Assembly (NCBI GenBank): GCA_021799965.1
Contig: JAJYZL010000044.1
Coordinates: forward strand, 1 to 5,282
Length of the DNA: 5,282 nt
Source: a bacterium
GTDB lineage: Bacteria; Patescibacteriota; Minisyncoccia; UBA6257; 02-FULL-45-10c
Reading direction: 5' to 3'
Shown here: positions 1 through 5,282 of the stretch, piece by piece
Layout of the letters: every line of letters begins with the position of its first letter
Numbering within the stretch: the first letter of the stretch is position 1
Made by a program: the position numbers and the translations under genes
Notes under the pieces: generated by a model
The model's database searches: none
Seen by the model: the letters and a program-made list of their open reading frames with translations, nothing else
What the model was told of the DNA's origin: nothing

Positions 1-1
1 T

Positions 2-163
2 ATAGCAGCCGGAGGATCAAATCAGGTGACTCAATCTGTAGCCATACCAAATAATTTAAGTCCGGGAACTTATTACGTTTGGGTAATATTGGATGTAAAC
101 AATATAGCAAATCAGAGTAATTTATCTAATGATAAAGCATATGAAAGTTTTACTGTTATTAAT
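2..163 (+). other. C-terminal part of a CARDB-like domain
   Basis: The first coding stretch reads ...VAIPNNLSPGTYYVWVILD, then VNNIANQSNLSNDKAYESFTV. This matches the end of CARDB-like adhesion/Ig-fold domains: a proline-glycine-tyrosine strand (PGTYYVWVILD), an asparagine-rich loop and a final hydrophobic strand. The first eight codons (IAAGGSNQ) precede the GTG at 26 without a stop. This supports an upstream continuation of the protein and argues against translation starting at 26. Family assignment is from memory of the pattern. Confidence 0.6.
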
Positions 164-2551
164 TCTAATAATACACAGAATTCATTGGATAATCTTTGGG
201 TAACTAATAGTGGTGTTGAATCAGTTGTTGTTAACGATGCCACAAATACAATTTACATCGGCGGTAATTTTACCCTTGTTGGTCCACCGACTGGAGGGGG
301 AGGAGTAATCGACGCTGCAAGCGGTACTGTTGATACGGGTTTCCCAAATGTAAATGGAATCATTTATGCTGTCGCACCTGACGGATCGGGCGGATGGTAT
401 ATTGGGGGTATTTTTACTTATGTCGGAGGCATTGCAAGGAATAACATCGCTCACATCAAGTCTGATAAGACCCTTGACGCAAGCTGGAATCCTGATGCAG
501 ACGGATTTGTTTACGCAATTGCCGTTTCTGGTTCAACGGTATATGTCGGTGGGAATTTTACAAACATCGGCGGACATACAAGATATTCAATCGCGGCTCT
601 TGACGCATCGACGGGCTTACTTACAGCTTGGGATCCTAATGGAAACGGCGGAATAGTTAATGCGGGGGTCGTTAATGCGCTTTCTGTTTCAGATTCGACG
701 GTATATGTTGGCGGAAATTTCACAAGAATCGGCGGACAGCCAAGAAACAACATTGCGGCGCTTGATGCATCTACTGGCAACCCTAAGCCGTGGAATCCGG
801 ATGCAAACTTCGGTGTTACTGCACTTGTCGTTTCTGGTTCAAGGTTATATGTCGGTGGACTTTTTACAAGCATCGGCGGACAGATAAGAAATAACATCGC
901 GGCGCTCGATACAACGACAGGGACTGCCACAAGCTGGAATCCGAATGCGAGCAGTTCTGTTTACGCTATTGCTATTTCGGGTTCAACAATATACGCCGGT
1001 GGTCATTTCACAAACATTGGCGGGCAAACAAGATACTATATCGCAGCTCTTGATACATCAACGGGGCTTGCTACACAATGGAATCCTAACACAAAGGAAG
1101 TTATAGGGTTGAACGATGTTCAATCTATTGCAGTCTCGGGTTCGGTAGTCTATGCCGGTGGTTTATTCAGCAATATTGGTGGGCAAAACAGAAATTTCTT
1201 GGCTGGGCTAGATACATCAACAGGTTCAGCTACAAGTTGGAATCCCAACGCAAATTACAATGTTGACGTCCTTGCTGTTTCGGGTTCAGCTATATATGCT
1301 GGCGGTGAGTTCACAAGTATCGGAGATTCCGCCAGAAGCTACATTGCAGCACTAGACGCAACAACAGGGGCTGCCACAAGTTGGAATCCGGGTGCAAACG
1401 GAAGTATAACGGCACTAGCAGTTTCAGGCTCTACGATTTACGCTGGCGGTGAGTTCACTAATATCGGTGGTCAGTCGAGGAATGGCATAGCGGCACTTAA
1501 TGCTTCTAATGGTTTTGCCACAAGCTGGAATCCAAACGCTAACAGCACAGTTACTACTCTTGCCGTTTCGGATTCTACGGTTTATGCTGGTGGATCATTC
1601 ACAAACATCGGTGGACAGACGAGAAATTATATCGCGGCAATCGATGCAACTACAGGCAACCCTACGCTGTGGAATCCGGATGCAAACAACGGTGTTACTG
1701 CACTTGTCGTTTCAGGCTCGACGGTATATACTTGCGGAGTGTTCACAAGCATCGGCGGACAGACAAGAAATTACATCGCGGCACTTGATGCCTCTAGTGG
1801 TCTTGCAACAAGTTGGAACCCGGATGTAAACAGCGATGTTACTGCACTTGCTGTTTCCGGTTCCGGTTCGACTGTTTATGCTGGCGGATCGTTCACAAGC
1901 ATCGGAGATTCAGCACGAAACTACATTGCTGCACTTGACGCAACAAGCGGGGCTGCTACAAGCTGGAATCCTAATGCAAAGGGCGGGTTGGTTAATGCGC
2001 TTGCTGTTTCAGGCTCGGTGGTGTATGCGGGAGGAGCCTTTGCCGGCATCAACAGCATCGGCGGACAGATGAGAAATGGAATTGCTGCGCTTGATGCAAC
2101 AACAGGCGCTGCGACAAGCTGGAATCCAAATCCGGATAACTCAGTTAATTCAATTGCGCTCTCTTTTTCCAATGCCACAGTCTATTTTGGCGGCAGTTTT
2201 ACAAGAGTTTCAAATTACATGTCTTCAAATTTGGCAAGAATGACTGACCTTTTTACATCGGTGGTCAAATCTAAATTTATTTTCCCCAAGGAATATTCTT
2301 TGAGCCAGAATTATCCAAATCCCTTTAATCCGTCTACAATTATCAATTATCAATTACCAATTAGCAGTAAAGTTATTTTGAGAGTTTATGATTTGCTCGG
2401 CAGAAAAGTCGCGACACTTGTTAATAAAGAACAGAATGCCGGTAATTACAATGTGAAATTTAATGCAGGCAATCTTGCAAGCGGCGTTTATTTCTATAGG
2501 CTTTCTGTGGGAGGATTTAGCCAGGTTAAAAAGTTAGTCTTGTTAAAATAG
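2..2551 (+). CDS. Secreted multi-blade beta-propeller protein with type IX sorting domain (5' partial)
   Basis: The frame is open from base 2, so the gene begins before the window. Residue numbers here count from the GTG at 26. Residues about 1-45 (AIPNNLSPGTYYVWVILDVN...SNDKAYESFTV) look like the end of a CARDB-type beta-sandwich. Residues 64-747 are about 14 repeats built on GGxFTxIGGQxRNxIAALDxxTGxATSWNPN, resembling delta-60/DUF5122 beta-propeller blades. Residues 748-841 form a type IX secretion (Por) C-terminal sorting domain, which in known cases directs passage across the outer membrane and is then removed or anchored. The protein is therefore probably extracellular or on the cell surface. 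Its ligand or activity is unknown; I see no catalytic motif. The repeats are visibly less AT-rich than the C-terminal domain. The only cysteine in the visible part is residue 570. The C-terminus and stop TAG are intact. Confidence is high for class and localisation, low for biological role. Confidence 0.93.
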   Translation: MAAGGSNQVTQSVAIPNNLSPGTYYVWVILDVNNIANQSNLSNDKAYESFTVINSNNTQNSLDNLWVTNSGVESVVVNDATNTIYIGGNFTLVGPPTGGGGVIDAASGTVDTGFPNVNGIIYAVAPDGSGGWYIGGIFTYVGGIARNNIAHIKSDKTLDASWNPDADGFVYAIAVSGSTVYVGGNFTNIGGHTRYSIAALDASTGLLTAWDPNGNGGIVNAGVVNALSVSDSTVYVGGNFTRIGGQPRNNIAALDASTGNPKPWNPDANFGVTALVVSGSRLYVGGLFTSIGGQIRNNIAALDTTTGTATSWNPNASSSVYAIAISGSTIYAGGHFTNIGGQTRYYIAALDTSTGLATQWNPNTKEVIGLNDVQSIAVSGSVVYAGGLFSNIGGQNRNFLAGLDTSTGSATSWNPNANYNVDVLAVSGSAIYAGGEFTSIGDSARSYIAALDATTGAATSWNPGANGSITALAVSGSTIYAGGEFTNIGGQSRNGIAALNASNGFATSWNPNANSTVTTLAVSDSTVYAGGSFTNIGGQTRNYIAAIDATTGNPTLWNPDANNGVTALVVSGSTVYTCGVFTSIGGQTRNYIAALDASSGLATSWNPDVNSDVTALAVSGSGSTVYAGGSFTSIGDSARNYIAALDATSGAATSWNPNAKGGLVNALAVSGSVVYAGGAFAGINSIGGQMRNGIAALDATTGAATSWNPNPDNSVNSIALSFSNATVYFGGSFTRVSNYMSSNLARMTDLFTSVVKSKFIFPKEYSLSQNYPNPFNPSTIINYQLPISSKVILRVYDLLGRKVATLVNKEQNAGNYNVKFNAGNLASGVYFYRLSVGGFSQVKKLVLLK
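215..2266 (+). repeat. Tandem array of about 14 beta-propeller blades (144-bp unit)
   Basis: Unit starts, taken at the strand before VSGSTVYAGG, are near 215, 359, 506, 668, 812, 956, 1115, 1259, 1403, 1547, 1691, 1835, 1991 and 2141. Most units are exactly 48 codons (144 bp). Units 2, 3, 6, 12 and 13 are longer by 1 to 6 codons, and unit 14 decays into the C-terminal linker. Unit 1 is divergent (it has GPPTGGGGVID in place of GGQxRNxIAALD). Each unit shows two pairs of short hydrophobic strands separated by glycine-rich turns, so one repeat per blade is reasonable. Fourteen blades would suit two seven-bladed propellers, but that is an inference. All length changes are multiples of three, so the frame is preserved. 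Confidence 0.9.
2267..2548 (+). other. Type IX secretion (Por) C-terminal sorting domain
   Basis: This encodes residues 748-841. After a linker (KSKFIFPKEYSLS) comes QNYPNPFNPST at 761-771, then strands with YQLP, VILRVYDLLGRKVATLVN, a GNYNVKFNAGNLASGVYFYRL turn-and-strand segment, and the terminal KKLVLLK. This order is diagnostic of the type A sorting domain (TIGR04183-like) that targets proteins to the type IX system in Bacteroidota, Ignavibacteria and relatives. No type IX machinery gene is in the window, so its presence in the genome is inferred. Confidence 0.93.
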
Positions 2552-2658
2552 TATTTATCAGCGGAGCATAATCTTAAAAACATGGTTATAATGACTTATT
2601 CATCACGTATAATTTTTTAAGATCAGAGTTCCGGAATTAACATATAGAGAAGGATTTC

Positions 2659-2701
2659 ATAAATCAAATTCTTACAAAAGACATGTAAGAATTTGATTTA
2701 T
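2659..2701. terminator. Perfect 18-bp inverted repeat between convergent genes; candidate bidirectional terminator
   Basis: The arms at 2659-2676 and 2684-2701 are exact reverse complements (ATAAATCAAATTCTTACA and its complement) with a 7-base loop at 2677-2683. It lies 107 bp past the stop of the propeller gene and 18 bp past the stop of the TerB-like gene, where a shared terminator is expected. Against a classic intrinsic terminator, the stem is AT-rich and no clean T-run follows on either strand. It may instead protect 3' ends or be a remnant of a mobile element. The rest of 2552-2719 shows nothing else I can support. Confidence 0.5.
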
Positions 2702-2719
2702 CCAATTCCATGTTATCTT

Positions 2720-3148
2720 TTAATGAAACACCGGCTCAACATACTTTCTAATTTCGAATATTCTGTCTTGATCATAATTGTTATTCTTAAGGAAGTATTC
2801 AATCTCCAAAAAGAACCATTGTACGGATAATTTATTTTTTGCTGCAATTGAAGATAACCACTCCAATTCATATAGATGAAGTGCGTGGTCTATAAAGGCA
2901 AACCGGATGGCATCTCTTATGAAAGCTTCGGCAATTTCTAAGCTTGAAAATTCCGGCGGCTCCTCAATAATAAATTTACGTTCCTTTATTTCATCGATAG
3001 ATTGGTCAACAAAATAGTGATTAAAACCTAAATCATCAGCCATTAGGCGGATCATTTTTTTATCTGTACTGTCAATATTCCTGTCTTTGCAAATCAGAAC
3101 CAACATCCCTGTTAAATAATTATTTTTATCTGATAGGTTCCAAGTCAT
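2720..3148 (-). CDS. Hypothetical protein, TerB-like helical domain
   Basis: The product is 142 residues, counted from the ATG at 3148. A GTG at 3160 would add four residues, but it overlaps the Shine-Dalgarno GGAG at 3158-3155, which is well spaced for the ATG. There is no signal peptide or membrane segment, so it is probably cytoplasmic. The protein appears all-helical with two similar halves: residues 12-42 (LVLICKDRNIDSTDKKMIRLMADDLGF) and 74-107 (AFIRDAIRFAFIDHALHLYELEWLSSIAAKNKL). Each has an acidic turn, then an acidic residue and a hydrophobic helix, as in the TerB/DUF533-like fold, where such acidic residues may bind metal. The C-terminal part is rich in aromatic residues (WFFLEIEYFL). 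It lies 139 bp downstream of the ABC permease on the same strand. Function is unknown; TerB kinship is a pattern-based guess. Confidence 0.78.
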   Translation of the reverse strand: MTWNLSDKNNYLTGMLVLICKDRNIDSTDKKMIRLMADDLGFNHYFVDQSIDEIKERKFIIEEPPEFSSLEIAEAFIRDAIRFAFIDHALHLYELEWLSSIAAKNKLSVQWFFLEIEYFLKNNNYDQDRIFEIRKYVEPVFH

Positions 3149-3154
3149 TACACA

Positions 3155-3158
3155 CTCC
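3155..3158 (-). promoter_or_regulatory. Shine-Dalgarno site that decides the start of the TerB-like gene
   Basis: On the minus strand the sequence reads GTGGAGTGTGTAATG. GGAG sits six bases before the ATG at 3148, a standard spacing. The in-frame GTG at 3160 overlaps this site and has no comparable purine run at the right distance, so ATG 3148 is preferred. Confidence 0.65.
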
Positions 3159-3200
3159 ACTATAAATTAATTTGAAAGTTGAATTAGGTTATTTAGAATT

Positions 3201-3229
3201 TTTATAGTAGAAAGTTCACACTCTTTGAC
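3201..3229 (-). promoter_or_regulatory. Possible weak promoter for the TerB-like gene
   Basis: On the minus strand, GTCAAA (3229-3224) and TATAAA (3206-3201) are 17 bp apart. The second box matches the TATAAT consensus at five of six positions; the first matches TTGACA at only three of six. The site is about 52 bp before the ATG, in the gap between the permease stop and the TerB-like gene. In such AT-rich DNA this could be chance, and promoters in this phylum may differ from the E. coli consensus. Confidence 0.25.
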
Positions 3230-3287
3230 TCCTAAGGAAATAGTTACTAAAGTTTAATTGAAGTTGTCACTTTTTATTAAAATAAGG

Positions 3288-4505
3288 TCACTCATATCTA
3301 AGGGCATCAATAGGATTTAACTTAGCTGCTTTTCGTGCAGGATAAAATCCAAAAAATACCCCTATTATTCCAGCAAAGCTGAATGCAAGTAAAACTATTT
3401 GTGGTTTTATATAAGCTGCCTGGCTTGTATAAGTGTTAAGTATATAAGTAATTCCGAATGATAAAAGAATGCCTATCAAACCTCCTGCTAAACTTAAAAC
3501 CAATGCTTCGGTTAAAAATTGCACGAGTATGTCAGATGTCCTTGCCCCGATAGACAAACGTATCCCGATCTCTCTTGTCCTTTCGGTAACTGAGACGAGC
3601 ATGATATTCATGATACCAATACCGCCGACAATTAAAGATACTCCCGCAACCGAACCTAAAAGGATTGTCAGTACAGCAGAAGTTGCGGTGGCTGCAGCAG
3701 TAATATCAGCTTGGTTACGAACTGTGAAGTCGTCGTCTTCACCGGGTTTAATATGATGAGCTTGGCGCATTACAGCAGTCAATTGCTTTTGTGCTTGATC
3801 AATTTGATCAGTTGAAAATGCGCTTGCTTGAATGTAACTGATATACCTTCCACCCACGAGCCTATCGAGGACAGTTGTTGAAGGGGCCAAAACAACATCA
3901 TCGTTATCGCTTCCCATTGCGCTTTGTCCTTTGGGAGACAATACACCAATAACTATAAAAGGAACATTGCGAATTCTAATCTGTTGCCCAACCGGGTCTT
4001 GGTTTGGAAATAAATTGTTTACTACAGTTTGTCCGAGAACAGCTACCTTGGCTCTTGAGAGTACATCTCTATCGTTGAAAAATGAGCCGGATGATAATGG
4101 CCAGTCCCGTATATTTAAATAGTTTGTTGCAACACCAAGTATTTGTGTGCTCCAGTTGCCAGCGCCTCCGATTATTTGTGCGCTTGTTCTGACTACAGGG
4201 GAAACGTATTGAATAAGAGGCGCACCATCTTTTATTTTTTGAACGTCATCCATGGTAAACCTGTTTATACTGCCTGCTCCTCTATTTATTCCTCCCGAAC
4301 TGCTTGAGCCTGGAAAAATAATTATCATGTTGGTACCGAGCGCGGCTATCTGTTGTTCAACTTGCTGCTGTGCGCCGTCACCTATTGCCACCATCACAAC
4401 TACCGCAGCAACACCAATAATAATTCCAAGCGCAGTTAGAAGGCTTCTCATACGAGATTTTAAGATACTCTTAATTGCCGCCTTCAAGATTTTTTTAATT
4501 TTCAT
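3288..4505 (-). CDS. MacB/FtsX-family ABC transporter permease
   Basis: A complete 405-residue inner-membrane permease that would pair with the ATPase encoded just upstream. Its N-terminus (ILKSRMRSLLTALGIIIGVAAVVVMVAIGDGA, residues 15-44) is the family's first membrane helix. Residues about 45-270 form the periplasmic MacB_PCD domain, with features such as LGTNMIIIFPG, ILGVATNYLNIRDW and LGQTVVNNLFPNQDPVGQQIRI. Three more helices follow at about 277-304, 329-357 and 367-389. The loop TERTREIGIRLSIGARTSDI (308-327) is the usual FtsX coupling region, and the end is FYPARKAAKLNPIDALRYE. Length fits a stand-alone permease; E. coli MacB is longer because its ATPase is fused. These proteins use ATP hydrolysis in the cytoplasm to drive periplasmic movements that export peptides, lipids or drugs with an adaptor and outer-membrane channel. 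The substrate cannot be told here. The ATG at 4505 has only a weak purine run (AGAAAG) upstream, but the start agrees with the family. Intact. Confidence 0.95.
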   Translation of the reverse strand: MKIKKILKAAIKSILKSRMRSLLTALGIIIGVAAVVVMVAIGDGAQQQVEQQIAALGTNMIIIFPGSSSSGGINRGAGSINRFTMDDVQKIKDGAPLIQYVSPVVRTSAQIIGGAGNWSTQILGVATNYLNIRDWPLSSGSFFNDRDVLSRAKVAVLGQTVVNNLFPNQDPVGQQIRIRNVPFIVIGVLSPKGQSAMGSDNDDVVLAPSTTVLDRLVGGRYISYIQASAFSTDQIDQAQKQLTAVMRQAHHIKPGEDDDFTVRNQADITAAATATSAVLTILLGSVAGVSLIVGGIGIMNIMLVSVTERTREIGIRLSIGARTSDILVQFLTEALVLSLAGGLIGILLSFGITYILNTYTSQAAYIKPQIVLLAFSFAGIIGVFFGFYPARKAAKLNPIDALRYE

Positions 4506-4567
4506 AATTAGTGCTTTCTGAATTTCTATATGTCAAGATATTTTTATGATAAATTTCATTGCGTTTC

Positions 4568-4609
4568 ATTCAAAATTCATCCGCCGCGGCGGATTCATAA
4601 TTCAAAATT
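4568..4609. repeat. GC-rich palindrome flanked by direct repeats, within the ABC operon
   Basis: A perfect 16-bp palindrome, ATCCGCCGCGGCGGAT (4579-4594), is embedded in AT-rich sequence. The decamer ATTCAAAATT lies on each side, at 4568-4577 and 4600-4609, in the same orientation and 32 bp apart. The layout resembles a dispersed intergenic palindromic element or the footprint of a small insertion. As RNA, the palindrome would have no free loop unless the central pairs open, so a DNA-level role or an imperfect hairpin is possible. Its position between cotranscribed ATPase and permease genes could affect their relative expression. Confidence 0.6.
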
Positions 4610-4621
4610 GCGGCTTGCCGC
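4610..4621. repeat. Small GC-rich hairpin just after the ATPase stop codon
   Basis: The sequence GCGGC-TT-GCCGC is a five-pair inverted repeat. On the minus strand it begins one base after the ATPase stop codon (TAG, 4625-4623) and directly adjoins the flanked palindrome at 4568-4609. It has no T-run after it, so I do not call it a terminator. It may be part of the same inserted element. The two-base loop makes a tight RNA hairpin less favourable. Confidence 0.35.
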
Positions 4622-4622
4622 G

Positions 4623-5282
4623 CTATGCATTACTTAGCTCTTCATCTCTTATCTTAACGAGCTCTTCTTTTGCATTTAATCGCGCCTCAATCTGGTAGTC
4701 GCGAACAATAGCTCCGTCTTTAAGCTCAACTATGCGTCGGGCAAAATTTGCAAAGTCTCTTTCATGTGTTACTAATACAACAGTAATTCCTTCATCATTT
4801 AATTCCTGAAATAATTCAAATACTTCGACTGAAGTTTTACTGTCAAGGTTCCCAGTTGGCTCATCCGCTAAAATTAATGCAGGTTCATTTACCAGGGCTC
4901 TTGCTATTGCAACTCTTTGCTGTTGACCGCCGGACATCTGATTAGGTTGATGTTGCATTCTCTCTTTTAACCCTACTCGTTCAAGAGATTGAATAGATTT
5001 TGCCGTAGGATCTTTTATTCTGCTGCTTCTATCATACATTAAAGGTAGCTCAACGTTTTCCAGAGCTGTAGTACGGTGAAGTAAGTTAAATCCCTGAAAG
5101 ACAAACCCGATTTTTTGATTTCGTATCGTTGAGTATTCGTTCTTTGTCAGCTTGCTTGTGTTAATTCCATCAAGGAAGTATTCTCCGGAAGTGGGGCTGT
5201 CAAGGCAACCTAGAATGTTCATTAAAGTCGATTTGCCTGATCCGGAAGCTCCCATAATCGCAACAAACTCTCCTTCTTCAAT
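4623..5282 (-). CDS. ABC transporter ATP-binding protein, MacB/LolD type (5' partial)
   Basis: The frame runs off the right edge. Nine in-frame codons (IEEGEFVAI) precede the ATG at 5255, matching the conserved strand just before the Walker A motif, so that methionine is internal and about 30 N-terminal residues are missing. Counting from it: Walker A GASGSGKS at 2-9, Q-loop glutamine 54 (FVFQGFNLL), signature MSGGQQQR at 107-114, Walker B ALILADE at 126-132 with catalytic glutamate 132, D-loop GNLDS at 135-139, and switch histidine 164 (VTHERD). All key residues are present, so it should be active. FNLLHRTTALENVELPLMY is characteristic of the LolD/MacB/FtsE branch. It hydrolyses ATP at the cytoplasmic face to power the permease encoded 117 bp downstream. 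The last 25 or so residues form a charged tail (EARLNAKEELVKIRDEELSNA) beyond the usual end of the domain. Confidence 0.95.
   Translation of the reverse strand: MEEGEFVAIMGASGSGKSTLMNILGCLDSPTSGEYFLDGINTSKLTKNEYSTIRNQKIGFVFQGFNLLHRTTALENVELPLMYDRSSRIKDPTAKSIQSLERVGLKERMQHQPNQMSGGQQQRVAIARALVNEPALILADEPTGNLDSKTSVEVFELFQELNDEGITVVLVTHERDFANFARRIVELKDGAIVRDYQIEARLNAKEELVKIRDEELSNA

Noticed and set aside
511..930. Long open frame on the minus strand (139 codons), with other open frames on both strands across 221-2178
   Set aside because: They lie wholly within the blade array. Because the unit is a multiple of three, any alternative frame that is open in one blade tends to stay open in the next. 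Their translations are themselves repetitive and show no domain of their own.
215..2266. Tandem repeats considered as a CRISPR-like or non-coding satellite array
   Set aside because: The period is 144 bp, the repeats lack unique spacers, the reading frame is uninterrupted, and variation is protein-like, so this is a coding repeat.
2582..2620. Short reading frame starting at ATG 2582 after the propeller gene
   Set aside because: Only 12 codons, no Shine-Dalgarno sequence, and no recognisable peptide.
2629..2636. TTCCGGAA palindrome in the convergent intergenic region
   Set aside because: Eight bases is too short to stand out, it has no flanking symmetry, and it is not near a gene start.
3469..4521. 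Plus-strand open frames opposite the ABC permease
   Set aside because: They are antisense shadows of a clearly conserved permease; their proline- and threonine-rich translations match no family and have no convincing ribosome binding sites.
4512..4535. TTGACA on the minus strand just before the permease gene, as a separate promoter
   Set aside because: The -35 match is perfect, but the sequence 17 bp downstream (CACTAA) is a poor -10 box, and transcription from it would begin within or after the start codon.

Overview
The window looks like a chromosomal segment from a member of the FCB group, most likely Ignavibacteria or a nearby Bacteroidota/Chlorobiota lineage. The best clue is the C-terminus of the first gene, a type IX secretion (Por) sorting domain with the form QNYPNPFNPST...YDLLGRKVATLVN...GVYFYRL...KKLVLLK, which is typical of those bacteria. 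The AT-rich intergenic DNA fits. The taxonomic call is an inference from one domain.

Layout. (1) Positions 2-2551, plus strand: the 3' part of a large secreted protein. It has the end of a CARDB-like beta-sandwich, then about 14 tandem repeats of roughly 48 residues (delta-60/DUF5122-like beta-propeller blades), then the type IX sorting domain. Its true start lies before the window. (2) Positions 2552-2719: a short convergent intergenic region with a perfect 18-bp inverted repeat. (3) Positions 2720-3148, minus strand: a small helical acidic protein with TerB-like features, of unknown function. (4) Positions 3288-4505 and 4623-5282, minus strand: a MacB/FtsX-type ABC transporter permease and, upstream of it on the same strand, its LolD/MacB-type ATPase, cut by the window's right edge. 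The 117-bp gap between them holds a GC-rich palindrome flanked by direct repeats and a second GC-rich hairpin, in otherwise AT-rich DNA.

How the genes relate. The ATPase and permease form one transporter, very likely the inner-membrane part of a MacAB-like export system; an HlyD-type adaptor gene may sit upstream beyond the window. The TerB-like gene lies 139 bp downstream of the permease on the same strand. It could be read through from the operon, but it has its own ribosome binding site and a possible weak promoter. The propeller gene converges on this cluster and is probably independent of it.

I see no RNA gene, CRISPR array, insertion sequence, phage gene or defence system, and no clear evidence of a new multi-gene system. 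The most unusual items are the internal duplication pattern of the blade array, the palindromic element inside the ABC operon, and the unassigned TerB-like protein.
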